From Promineifilum sp. (GTDB lineage: Bacteria > Chloroflexota > Anaerolineae > Promineifilales > Promineifilaceae): a stretch of DNA of 64,000 bases. Positions 49,115 to 56,392 of the stretch are shown in pieces. Every line of letters begins with the position of its first letter. Position 1 is the first letter of the stretch. The position numbers and the translations under genes are program-made. Under the pieces are notes generated by a model, which made no database searches, had not been told where the DNA came from, and saw nothing but the letters and a program-made list of their open reading frames with translations. The stretch is taken from positions 1 to 64,000 of the forward strand of contig JAGOZU010000001.1 in NCBI GenBank assembly GCA_018058545.1, given 5' to 3'.

Positions 49115-50660
49115 TATTTGCCTCCCTGAAGGGATGGGGGATAAACAGGTGTACCGTCGCGCCCTGACCGGGGGTCGAGCGCAGTTCGGCCGTGCCGCCG
49201 ACGAGCGAAGCCCGCTCCTGGATGCCCAACAGCCCCCAGGCGGCCCGGCCGTCTTCTCCAGCCAAAGCCTGCGCCACATCAAAGCCGCGGCCGTCGTCCT
49301 GTATCGACAGGTCCAGGCCGTTCTCCTCGAAGGCCAGGCGCACCAGCACGCTTTGCGCGGCCGCGTGGCGGACGACGTTGGTCAGCGACTCCTGGACGAC
49401 GCGAAATACGGTCGTCTCCACTTCCGGCTCCAGGCGCACGCTTTTGCCCTGCACCAGCAGTTGCGTCTGGATGCCGGTGCGCGTCTCGAACGTGTTGATG
49501 TGGCCGCGCAGGGCGGGGACGAGGCCCAGGTTGTCGAGGATCGACGGCCGCAGGTCGGAGATAACGTTATGCACTTCCTGCATCACCTGCGCGTTCATCT
49601 GCTTCATGTCGACCAGTTGCTTGCGCACGGCCGTCGGGTCGCTGTCGATACGCTCGGCGGCCGCAGCCAGCCCCAGGCCAAGCGCGGTCAACGTCTGCCC
49701 TGTGCCGTCGTGCAGCTCGCGGGCGATTCGCTTGCGTTCGGCTTCCTGGGCCGAGACGACACGATGGAGCAGCAATTGAAGTTGCCGATTGAGCTGTTCG
49801 GTTTCGATTCGGGCTTGTTGCTGCACGCGGGACGCCTCTCGCTCAGCCTCGACGCGTCGCTCCACGGCCGCGGCTAGTCGCTGCTGGTTTTCTATCTCGA
49901 AGACGTTAAGCGCGCGGATGATAAAGCCGGCCATCAGGACGGCCAGGACGACATGCAAGACCTGCACCGGAAAGCCAAACAGCCGCAGAAAAAGATCGGA
50001 GTTGATGACCGTCGAGGGAAAGATGAAGCTGGGCCGGACGAATAAATGGCCGATGGTCCCATAAATGAACAGCGTGGCCGCCGCGCCAAGCAACGCCCGG
50101 CCGAAACGCTCCATCCCCCGCCGCTTGAAGCTGCGCTGCTCCAGCCAGATGGCCCAGGCGGCGAGAATAGATCCGGTCATGCCCAACGTATAATGGGCCA
50201 GCACATCGGCCGCGGCCAGCATGTCCAGCCGCTCCGGTCGGTAGGCCAGCCACGTTGCCCCCGTGCTGACCAGCCACAGCGCCAGAAACGCGCCGGCTCC
50301 CGCGAAGGCAAAACGATTGCCGTTGCCGGCCGAGCTTCGGTTGACGTACAGCAGCTTAATGCCAAAGAAAACCAGCAACAGAAAGGAGGTGACCAGATGC
50401 AGCAGTCGCACTTCCGGCAACAGGAGCCAGTGGGGAATGTTGGTGCCGCCGCGTTCGTCCAGAAGCTGGAACATGACGAACCATTCCTGCAGGCCGTGGA
50501 CGATGCCGAACCCGGCCAGAAAAAGCAGCGCCCCGGCCAGCCGAAACTCCGACGTGCGGAAGCGCGACGACGCCAGCCAGATGGCCAGCCCCATGCTGAA
50601 GAAGGCCAGGCCGTAGAAGAAGTAGATGACAACGAGGTTGTGCTCGAAGAATTCGGCCAT
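49104..50660 (-). CDS. NarX/LiaS-type histidine kinase with seven-helix N-terminus
   Basis: 518 aa from the ATG at 50660, whose A overlaps the TAA of ygfZ. Seven predicted TM helices (about residues 8-255) replace the usual periplasmic sensor, so the signal may be sensed within the membrane. A coiled linker leads to a HisKA_3 domain (A-R-E-L-H-D-G-T-G-Q with the phospho-His) and a HATPase_c domain (NVVRHAAAQ, DDGRGF, GLLGIQER). It phosphorylates the NarL-type regulator encoded next. Confidence 0.94.
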   Translation of the reverse strand: MAEFFEHNLVVIYFFYGLAFFSMGLAIWLASSRFRTSEFRLAGALLFLAGFGIVHGLQEWFVMFQLLDERGGTNIPHWLLLPEVRLLHLVTSFLLLVFFGIKLLYVNRSSAGNGNRFAFAGAGAFLALWLVSTGATWLAYRPERLDMLAAADVLAHYTLGMTGSILAAWAIWLEQRSFKRRGMERFGRALLGAAATLFIYGTIGHLFVRPSFIFPSTVINSDLFLRLFGFPVQVLHVVLAVLMAGFIIRALNVFEIENQQRLAAAVERRVEAEREASRVQQQARIETEQLNRQLQLLLHRVVSAQEAERKRIARELHDGTGQTLTALGLGLAAAAERIDSDPTAVRKQLVDMKQMNAQVMQEVHNVISDLRPSILDNLGLVPALRGHINTFETRTGIQTQLLVQGKSVRLEPEVETTVFRVVQESLTNVVRHAAAQSVLVRLAFEENGLDLSIQDDGRGFDVAQALAGEDGRAAWGLLGIQERASLVGGTAELRSTPGQGATVHLFIPHPFREANNDR

Positions 50661-51628
50661 TACGACTCGACGACGAGTGCGATTTCCCCCGCAAACAGCG
50701 CCACCCCCTCGGCCAGGGCCGCTGTCTTGACATAACCCAACGCGACCGGCCCCGCCGGGCCATCGGCGGCCGAGGTGATGCTCCCGACAACTAGCCCCCC
50801 GGCGACGATCTCCGCTCCCCCCTCCACTGGCGCTCCCGGTCGCAGCCGCGCCAGGCGCTTGGCCAGCTTGCCCCGGCTCTCCATGCGGGCAATGATCTCC
50901 TGGCCGACATAGCAACCCTTGCGGAACGAGACGTCATCCCAGAGACCGGTCTCCAGGGGGATGTAGTCGAGGGTCAATTCGCGGCCGAAACGGGGCAATC
51001 CGGCCTCAATACGCAGATAATCATAGGCTGCTTCGTCAATGGGCAGCGCGCCCGCGGCCGTCAAAGCCGCCCACACGCTCGGCCGGCCGGCCGTGTTGGT
51101 CATGACGTAATAGCCGTCGCCCGCTATCGGGTCGGCGCGGTGGACATAAGCGGTCGCCCCACCGACCTCGGCTTGCCGCCAGTGATGCAGGGGAATGGCC
51201 ACCTCAGGGAACCCGGTCGCGCTTAGCGCCTCGGCCGCGCGTGGGCCGTAAACGCCGAAAATAGCCGTTCCGGCGGTGATATCCTGCACCTGAACGTCGT
51301 CGTTGTAGAAGATATTGCGCGTGAAATAGCGGGCCAGCGCGTTCGCGTGGCCGTCGCCGGTCAGCACATAGGCCTTGTCGGTCGTGGCGTAGAGGATGAT
51401 GCGATCGATGATGCGGCCGATGTCGCTGGTCAGCACTGTAGCCGCGCCTTCGCCGGTCTTCAGCCCGCTGACGGCTTGCGTCGACATGCGATTGATCAGT
51501 TCCAGGCGTGTCTTGCCGGTCAGCAGCAACATCCCCCGGCCGTCGTGGGCCGCCAGCACGACCAAATCATGGGCCGCGGCATGAGCTTGCGCCAAAGATG
51601 CCGTCGTCTCAGTGTCCATTGCCGTCAT
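50660..51628 (-). CDS. ygfZ: Folate-binding protein YgfZ
   Basis: 322 aa from the ATG at 51628 (an ATG at 51619 is equally possible). A GcvT-like fold with the C-terminal signature K-G-C-Y-V-G-Q-E, in which the Cys is needed for function in E. coli. YgfZ supports Fe-S cluster proteins, possibly through folate, which fits the nearby 4Fe-4S ferredoxin. Its start lies inside the end of the DinB-like gene. Confidence 0.94.
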   Translation of the reverse strand: MTAMDTETTASLAQAHAAAHDLVVLAAHDGRGMLLLTGKTRLELINRMSTQAVSGLKTGEGAATVLTSDIGRIIDRIILYATTDKAYVLTGDGHANALARYFTRNIFYNDDVQVQDITAGTAIFGVYGPRAAEALSATGFPEVAIPLHHWRQAEVGGATAYVHRADPIAGDGYYVMTNTAGRPSVWAALTAAGALPIDEAAYDYLRIEAGLPRFGRELTLDYIPLETGLWDDVSFRKGCYVGQEIIARMESRGKLAKRLARLRPGAPVEGGAEIVAGGLVVGSITSAADGPAGPVALGYVKTAALAEGVALFAGEIALVVES

Positions 51629-52232
51629 CGTTCTCGTCCGATCCTTCCGGACCGACTCCATTCCCGGTCGACAACCCGTCGGGGGTGTCCGTGGCCAGGA
51701 TATCGATATCGGCGGTAGCGATAGTCTGCGGGGCCTCTTCCGGCTCCGGCTCCCATCGTTCGGCGAAGGTCGTCAGAAACGGCAGGTAGCGCGCCTCCTG
51801 CTCATACGTGGCCTTGGCAACGATGTCGTTGAGGGCCACCCCGCCCAGCGCCTTGTAATGACGCGGGTCGGAAAGAGCGCGTTCGGACAGCTCGCCCAAC
51901 CACTCTTCCAGATGGAGCCGCGCCCCCTGGAAATCCTTGAAGATGACGTCCAGATCGCGACCCTGGGCCTCCTGGTAGCGGGCGGCGTTATAGCGACCGG
52001 GGGTGGCCACGGCTTCCAGCAGCTTCTCGGGCGGCTTGCCTTGCTTCAGCCGCAACAGGCCGGTGACGACCTCGGCATCCCAGGCCGTGAGGATGCTGAG
52101 CAGATCGGCAACCGACCAGCGGCCGATGATACCAGGCATCATGAACGCTTCATCGGGCAATGACTCCAGCGCGATGAGCGTCTCCTCGCGCGAGGCATCC
52201 AGGTCGTCAAGCAAGTCTTCGAGTGTGGACAT
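51609..52232 (-). CDS. DinB-like four-helix protein with acidic tail
   Basis: 207 aa. A helical-bundle domain (residues 1-150) with the W-S-V-A-D-L-L-x-H/I-L-T-A-W motif typical of the ClbS/DfsB and DinB groups; here the usual metal-binding His after L-L is replaced (DLLSILTAWD). The last 45 residues are acidic and disordered. The start codon lies only about 8 nt past a TATAAT, so the message may be leaderless. It overlaps ygfZ. Confidence 0.82.
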   Translation of the reverse strand: MSTLEDLLDDLDASREETLIALESLPDEAFMMPGIIGRWSVADLLSILTAWDAEVVTGLLRLKQGKPPEKLLEAVATPGRYNAARYQEAQGRDLDVIFKDFQGARLHLEEWLGELSERALSDPRHYKALGGVALNDIVAKATYEQEARYLPFLTTFAERWEPEPEEAPQTIATADIDILATDTPDGLSTGNGVGPEGSDENDDGNGH

Positions 52233-52240
52233 CGCCCTTG

Positions 52241-52246
52241 ATTATA
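52241..52246 (-). promoter_or_regulatory. -10 element TATAAT for a likely leaderless transcript
   Basis: A perfect TATAAT on the minus strand ends 8 nt before the ATG at 52232, so transcription would start within 1-3 nt of the start codon. No good -35 is visible. Confidence 0.5.
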
Positions 52247-52316
52247 GCCGATCTTCTCGATCAGACCGCAGGCATACAGACCAAACATTCACACCCGTTC
52301 CACGCCCTTCGAAATC

Positions 52317-52351
52317 AAAAGCGCCGCAGCGGTTGCCCGTTGCGGCGCTTT
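52317..52351 (-). terminator. Terminator after the NrfD gene
   Basis: Stem AAAGCGCCGCAGCG / CGTTGCGGCGCTTT (one G-T pair, 6-nt loop) with TTTT on the minus-strand side, 28 bases past the NrfD stop. Confidence 0.85.
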
Positions 52352-52378
52352 CTATAGCCCACCCTTTTCCTGAGTTGC

Positions 52379-53659
52379 TCAACGGGAGGAGGGTACCATG
52401 GCGGCGGGCACAGGGGCTTCAGCTGGCGCTTCCACCACTTCTCCATGGTCAATCACATTGAGGAATCTGACGCCAAAGGTAATCGCCAGCAGGCCGTAGG
52501 CAATTACCCCGATACCCGACAGAATCTCAACAAGTGATGGCATATAGGTAGTAAACAAGGGAATATCACTCCCGGCCACCGTCCCGAAAACGATCAGTTG
52601 GCCGACCAGGTTGGTATTCCAGCGAAAGGCGATGACGCCGACAGCGATCAACACCAGAGCGACCATCCGCGCGTTTTCATTGCGGCGGAATCGTGGGATG
52701 AGCAGCAATATCGCCGGCAAAATCATCCCCAGGACGATCTCCAGTCCCCAGAAACTGAACGCCAGCCGGCCGCGCGTCAGAACGTAAAGCGCCTCCGTCT
52801 TGCCGGGGACATAGCCCGCGGGCATGGCGATCATCAAATCCAGCCAGCGCAGCGCGAACAGGAACAGAACCGCCCAACCGACGCCATAGGCCATCTTGTC
52901 GAGGACATCCTTGTTGATCCTCGCCCGCGGCGTCAATTTGGCCGAGAACAGCGAGATGAACGTGACCAGGGCGACGCCGCCGACGATAGCCGAGATGTAG
53001 AAGTTTATGGCCATCGGCCAGGGGCGGTACCAGATCGGCCGGGCCACCAGCTTGCCATAAGTCAGACCCAGCGACGATTGATGCAGCGTGGACAACAGGA
53101 GGCCGACGACCGCCAGATAGGGCGTCAGCTTGTGCAGGGAACCCAGCCGGTGCGAAATCCTGGGGAACTGCTTCTCCACCGGCTCCCAATGGCCGATGAT
53201 CGGCAGTACTTCCATCATCAGCACGGTGAAATAGAGGCCGACGCACATCGTCACTTCCCACAGCGGGGAGTGGATGTTCCAGAAGACAAAGCCGTGCCAG
53301 AAGCGATCCGGGCGACCGATATCGAGCAACAGCATCATCATGGCTATGCTATAGCCAACGAATCCAACGAAGACGGCCGTCTTGGCCACCGGCTTGACTG
53401 ATTCGCGTCGCAGCAAATAGGCGATGGCCGAGACGCTGAACGCCCCCGCCGCCAGAGCGATGGCCGACAGGTCGATGGAGATCCACAATCCCCAGGGAAC
53501 CAGATCGGTCAGATTGGTGATATGCAACCCTTTGATGAAGACCGTCAGCCCTGCGACCACTCCGATAGCGATGAAGATGCTCAGGAAAGCCATCCATTGG
53601 AAGACGGGTTCCCGCATGGCGGGTACGACATGACGGCGATACAGGGCCATGACTTTCAT
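52379..53659 (-). CDS. NrfD/HybB-family quinone-interacting membrane subunit
   Basis: 426 aa. Ten predicted TM helices. The core block G-L-W-I-x-x-D, the cytoplasmic RP-D-R-F-W-H-G motif and the S-T-L-H-Q-S-S-L-G-x-x segment belong to the NrfD/HybB/DsrP family, which oxidises or reduces menaquinone and passes electrons to a four-cluster ferredoxin. The ferredoxin gene is directly upstream with a 4-nt ATGA overlap. The family has no haem of its own. Confidence 0.93.
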   Translation of the reverse strand: MKVMALYRRHVVPAMREPVFQWMAFLSIFIAIGVVAGLTVFIKGLHITNLTDLVPWGLWISIDLSAIALAAGAFSVSAIAYLLRRESVKPVAKTAVFVGFVGYSIAMMMLLLDIGRPDRFWHGFVFWNIHSPLWEVTMCVGLYFTVLMMEVLPIIGHWEPVEKQFPRISHRLGSLHKLTPYLAVVGLLLSTLHQSSLGLTYGKLVARPIWYRPWPMAINFYISAIVGGVALVTFISLFSAKLTPRARINKDVLDKMAYGVGWAVLFLFALRWLDLMIAMPAGYVPGKTEALYVLTRGRLAFSFWGLEIVLGMILPAILLLIPRFRRNENARMVALVLIAVGVIAFRWNTNLVGQLIVFGTVAGSDIPLFTTYMPSLVEILSGIGVIAYGLLAITFGVRFLNVIDHGEVVEAPAEAPVPAAMVPSSR

Positions 53660-54474
53660 GACGATGCTTCCTCCATGGTTTCAGCCGGAATGTAGAAGAC
53701 TCTCGGCGCGGTTCCCAGTTCTTCCCGCAGCCGGTACGCTTCGGGATGTTCGCGAAGGGCGACGCTGACCGGTGAATCCGGGTCATTCAGGTCGCCGAAG
53801 ACGCGCGCTCCGTAGATGCAAGCCACAACACAGGCGGGGGTCGCATCCGGGTCGACGCCCGGCGTCAGGCCGACGGACAGGCCGCGATCGATGCGATGCA
53901 CGCAGAAGGTACACTTCTCGACCACACCGCGCGGCCGTCGGGCAACTTCGGGGGTTCCGGAATAGGGCACGTCGGGGTTGTCGCCGGTGAACTTGTCCCA
54001 ATTGAAGTGGCGCACGCCATAGGGGCAGGATAGCTGGCAATAGCGACAGCCGATGCATTTATCGTAGTCCATCATCACCAGGCCGTCAGCCCGATGGTAG
54101 GTTGCTCCGACCGGGCAAATCTCGACACAAGGCGCGACTTCGCAATGCTGGCAGGGAGTGGGACGGAAAACCCGCTTGCCCTCGCTCGTCGGTTCGACTT
54201 CTTCCACTCGCGACCAGGCGATATTGGGCGGGGTATCATTATAGGCGTGGCAGGCCGCCAGACACAGGTCGCAACCGATACATTTGGACTGGTCGATGAC
54301 CATGGCCCATTTATGGGGCGATTCCTGCGGCTTTCTGGACTTGGTTGGAGCGGTCGGCGCGGCCGGCAGGGGAATCAATCCCCGGCTGTCGGACATACCG
54401 ATGCCGATGGCCACCGCAGCGGTTGCCGCCGCGCCAAGCTTCAAAAACTCACGGCGGTCAATTTTGGTCGACAT
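53656..54474 (-). CDS. Tat-exported four-[4Fe-4S] ferredoxin (HybA/DsrO/NrfC type)
   Basis: 272 aa. A Tat signal with R-R-E-F-L-K at residues 7-12 followed by a hydrophobic stretch (14-30). Sixteen cysteines in four groups: C-I-G-C-D-L-C-L-A-A-C, C-Q-H-C-E-V-A-P-C-V-E-I-C-P, C-I-G-C-R-Y-C-Q-L-S-C-P-Y and C-T-F-C with the distant C-V-V-A-C. It passes electrons between the NrfD subunit and a partner outside the membrane, here probably the octahaem cytochrome encoded upstream. Start and octahaem stop overlap by 17 bases. Confidence 0.95.
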   Translation of the reverse strand: MSTKIDRREFLKLGAAATAAVAIGIGMSDSRGLIPLPAAPTAPTKSRKPQESPHKWAMVIDQSKCIGCDLCLAACHAYNDTPPNIAWSRVEEVEPTSEGKRVFRPTPCQHCEVAPCVEICPVGATYHRADGLVMMDYDKCIGCRYCQLSCPYGVRHFNWDKFTGDNPDVPYSGTPEVARRPRGVVEKCTFCVHRIDRGLSVGLTPGVDPDATPACVVACIYGARVFGDLNDPDSPVSVALREHPEAYRLREELGTAPRVFYIPAETMEEASS

Positions 54475-55456
54475 GTTCTTCCTCTTCCTTCTCGCCCTTG
54501 CTTCCGCTATTGTTGCGCTTTGTCAGGCGATCGATATAGGGAGCCAACATAGTGCCGAATACCAGTCCGATGCCGGCCGGCAGGAGATAGACAAACGGGC
54601 TGGGACCGGTCGGCGTGCTGCTGACGAAGGGGATTATTTCCTGTCGCGCCGGCGTGAAGTTGTTCGGCACACTCGTTGCGGACGGATATTCCGCTGTCGC
54701 CTGGCTGACTGCGCCCATTGCCTCATCCGTCTCGGAATGCATGTCGCCCAGGTGACAATTGTTGCATGTCACGAGGTCGATCTTGAACGAATGCACCCGC
54801 ATGCCGTGGCCCATCATGCCGGCGTCGGGCGAATCATTGATCCGCAGGTGGCAATCAGTGCACAGCACTCCCTCGCTGGCGTGACCGGTGAAAGAGTAGT
54901 AGTGCCCCTCGGTATTATGACAACTATTGCATAACTCCTGGGAATTCTTCACCTTGAGCTTGGCGGTATGAGGGTTATGACAGGAATTACAGGTCATGCC
55001 CTGCTCGCCATGTTCACTGACTTCCCATTGAGCGAACGTATCAACGTGGCAATCACCGCACAGACGGGAAGATACATCGGTGGGCATGTAGGCGTCGGGA
55101 TGTCCGGCGGGAACCGGCGAATGGCAAGTCAGGCAGCTGACGCCGCCTTCGACGAATTCGCCCGTTGTCGGGTTGAAGCCCGTGGTGTGGCACGCCAGGC
55201 ACTCTTTCGGGCTACCTTGCGCGGCCCATTCATTCTGAAATTCCGAGTTGATGAAAGCATTACCGTGGGCGCTGTCTTCCCAATAGCCGCGCAGCCCTTC
55301 ATGACAACCGACGCACTCCTGGGAGTTGGGTTCCGGGGTCGCGTGTTGCATGGGCGGCGCAGCATTTGCCTTGGGGATGGCCACAAACGCCAGGATCATC
55401 AGCAGCGTGCTGAAGAGCACGCCGTAGCCGATCCGTTTGATTTGTTGGCTTGTCAT
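54458..55456 (-). CDS. Octahaem c-type cytochrome with C-terminal membrane anchor
   Basis: 332 aa from the ATG at 55456 (another at 55477). Signal peptide (about 8-33, ends A-N-A). Eight CxxCH motifs in order: CVGCH, CLACH, CLTCH, CGDCH, CNSCH, CNSCH, CTDCH, CNNCH; the spacing is like NrfB/DmsE-type nitrite and sulfoxide system cytochromes. After a Pro/Ser-rich linker a TM helix at about 283-303 anchors it to the membrane, followed by a Lys/Glu tail. It would take electrons from the ferredoxin-NrfD pair. Confidence 0.94.
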   Translation of the reverse strand: MTSQQIKRIGYGVLFSTLLMILAFVAIPKANAAPPMQHATPEPNSQECVGCHEGLRGYWEDSAHGNAFINSEFQNEWAAQGSPKECLACHTTGFNPTTGEFVEGGVSCLTCHSPVPAGHPDAYMPTDVSSRLCGDCHVDTFAQWEVSEHGEQGMTCNSCHNPHTAKLKVKNSQELCNSCHNTEGHYYSFTGHASEGVLCTDCHLRINDSPDAGMMGHGMRVHSFKIDLVTCNNCHLGDMHSETDEAMGAVSQATAEYPSATSVPNNFTPARQEIIPFVSSTPTGPSPFVYLLPAGIGLVFGTMLAPYIDRLTKRNNSGSKGEKEEEEHVDQN

Positions 55457-55525
55457 CAGTTTCAAAACCTCCTCCATGACCGATCGGGGAGACCGGCTGG
55501 ATGATCATTATGAGCAACTACAGGT

Positions 55526-55554
55526 AGTATAAGGGGCGGGGAGGGTCGGGTAAA
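55526..55554 (-). promoter_or_regulatory. Predicted promoter of the octahaem-ferredoxin-NrfD operon
   Basis: On the minus strand TTTACC (55554-55549), 17-bp spacer, TATACT (55531-55526). The upstream half of the -35 is inside the 13-bp repeat TCGCCCGATTTAC, a possible activator site. Confidence 0.65.
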
Positions 55555-55882
55555 TCGGGCGATCCCCCAATTTTGGGCTGAGCGGGCATGGGGAAATCCC
55601 CCATACCTGGGTCCCCTGTAGCACAAGCTGTCAGCTTGTGAACTCGACTCCATCGCACCCCAACCATTACAACTTCGACCCAAGCCGTGCAGCTGTGGCA
55701 CGAGCTGTCAGCTTGTGAACCTAACTCCATCGCACCCCAACCTGTCCAGCTTGCTACCGCACTCCATCCGATCCGGCTTACATCCACAACCTCTCCCCAT
55801 CCCCCATGAGAACAACCGCCCGCAACTCCCTCCCGCATGGGGGAATCACCTCACACAGAAATGGCCGGTTCGCCCGATTTAC
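55550..55882. repeat. 13-bp inverted repeat flanking the region
   Basis: GTAAATCGGGCGA at 55550-55562 and its exact inverse TCGCCCGATTTAC at 55870-55882. Each copy lies in the same place and orientation relative to a promoter directed outwards. Confidence 0.75.
55621..55742. repeat. 45-bp direct repeat with internal palindrome
   Basis: Copies at 55621-55665 and 55698-55742 agree in 41 of 45 positions. Each begins with a CACAAGCT-GTC-AGCTTGTG type palindrome. This is a dispersed-repeat type of sequence; function unknown. Confidence 0.75.
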
Positions 55883-55987
55883 TCCGGGGAGCCGATCGCT
55901 TACTCTAATGGTAAGCGAGGTTGTTTAATCGACAGGTGTCATCAAGAAATCAACACCCGAAAACAACGACCGGAAGAGAGGAAAACC

Positions 55988-56140
55988 ATGAACGAGTTTC
56001 AAGCCATTACCGTAGAGATTGTTTTCTTCGTCTTGCGCTTCGCGATCCCGGTCCTGATCATCTACGGATCCGCCCGGCTGGTGAAGCATCTGCTCCGTTC
56101 GAAACCGGACGAGGACGAGAAGAAAGAAATCGCCCACTGA
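55988..56140 (+). CDS. 50-aa single-pass membrane protein, paralogue of the one at 48129
   Basis: 50 aa starting M-N-E-F-Q-A-I-T-V, a single hydrophobic helix (about 8-31, LRFAIPVLIIYGSARL) and a K-H-L-L-R-S-K plus acidic tail. AGAGAGGAA lies before the ATG. It is followed by its own terminator. The N-terminus and helix match the 51-aa gene at 48129-48284. Small single-pass proteins of this size can be subunits of cytochrome or oxidase complexes; here this is only inferred from position. Confidence 0.8.
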   Translation: MNEFQAITVEIVFFVLRFAIPVLIIYGSARLVKHLLRSKPDEDEKKEIAH

Positions 56141-56209
56141 AAATATCCGATTACCCACGCGCCCGTTCTCAGGACGCGATTACAACAATCCAATCATCAA
56201 TCCTGTGAG

Positions 56210-56241
56210 AAGGCCGGCCGATTAAACTCAGCCGGCCTTTT
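56210..56241 (+). terminator. Terminator after the 50-aa gene
   Basis: AAGGCCGGC / GCCGGCCTT with a 12-nt loop, then TT. Confidence 0.88.
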
Positions 56242-56281
56242 GCCTGTTGGCCCACCATCCCCATAACGGCCGCCCGGGACG

Positions 56282-56322
56282 CGAAACGGGGGCCGTGCCT
56301 CGCAAGACACGACCCCCGTTTC
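56282..56322. terminator. Hairpin, probable terminator for the decahaem gene (minus)
   Basis: GAAACGGGGGCCGTG / CACGACCCCCGTTTC with one mismatch and a 10-nt loop, 70 bases past the decahaem stop. No long T run, so termination efficiency is uncertain. Confidence 0.5.
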
Positions 56323-56392
56323 AGTCGCCAAGTAAGCGGTCAAGGGCGAGCGACTTTTTCGGCCGCCCGCGCCCGACCAAAACCGATTTAAA

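Larger units (their letters stand above)
55457..55987. other. Divergent intergenic region with repeats and promoter elements
   Basis: 531 bases without a convincing gene. It holds the octahaem-operon promoter (55526-55554), a 13-bp inverted repeat (55550-55562 and 55870-55882), four ATCCCCCAT-type boxes (55562, 55596, 55799 and, reversed, 55836) and a 45-bp direct repeat at 55621-55665 and 55698-55742. A 106-codon frame on the minus strand is explained by the direct repeats. Confidence 0.75.

Noticed and set aside
55518-55838. 106-codon frame on the minus strand in the cytochrome intergenic region
   Set aside because: Its repeats follow from the 45-bp direct repeats, it covers promoter elements and boxes, and its composition (Trp/Gly/Ser-rich) is not protein-like.
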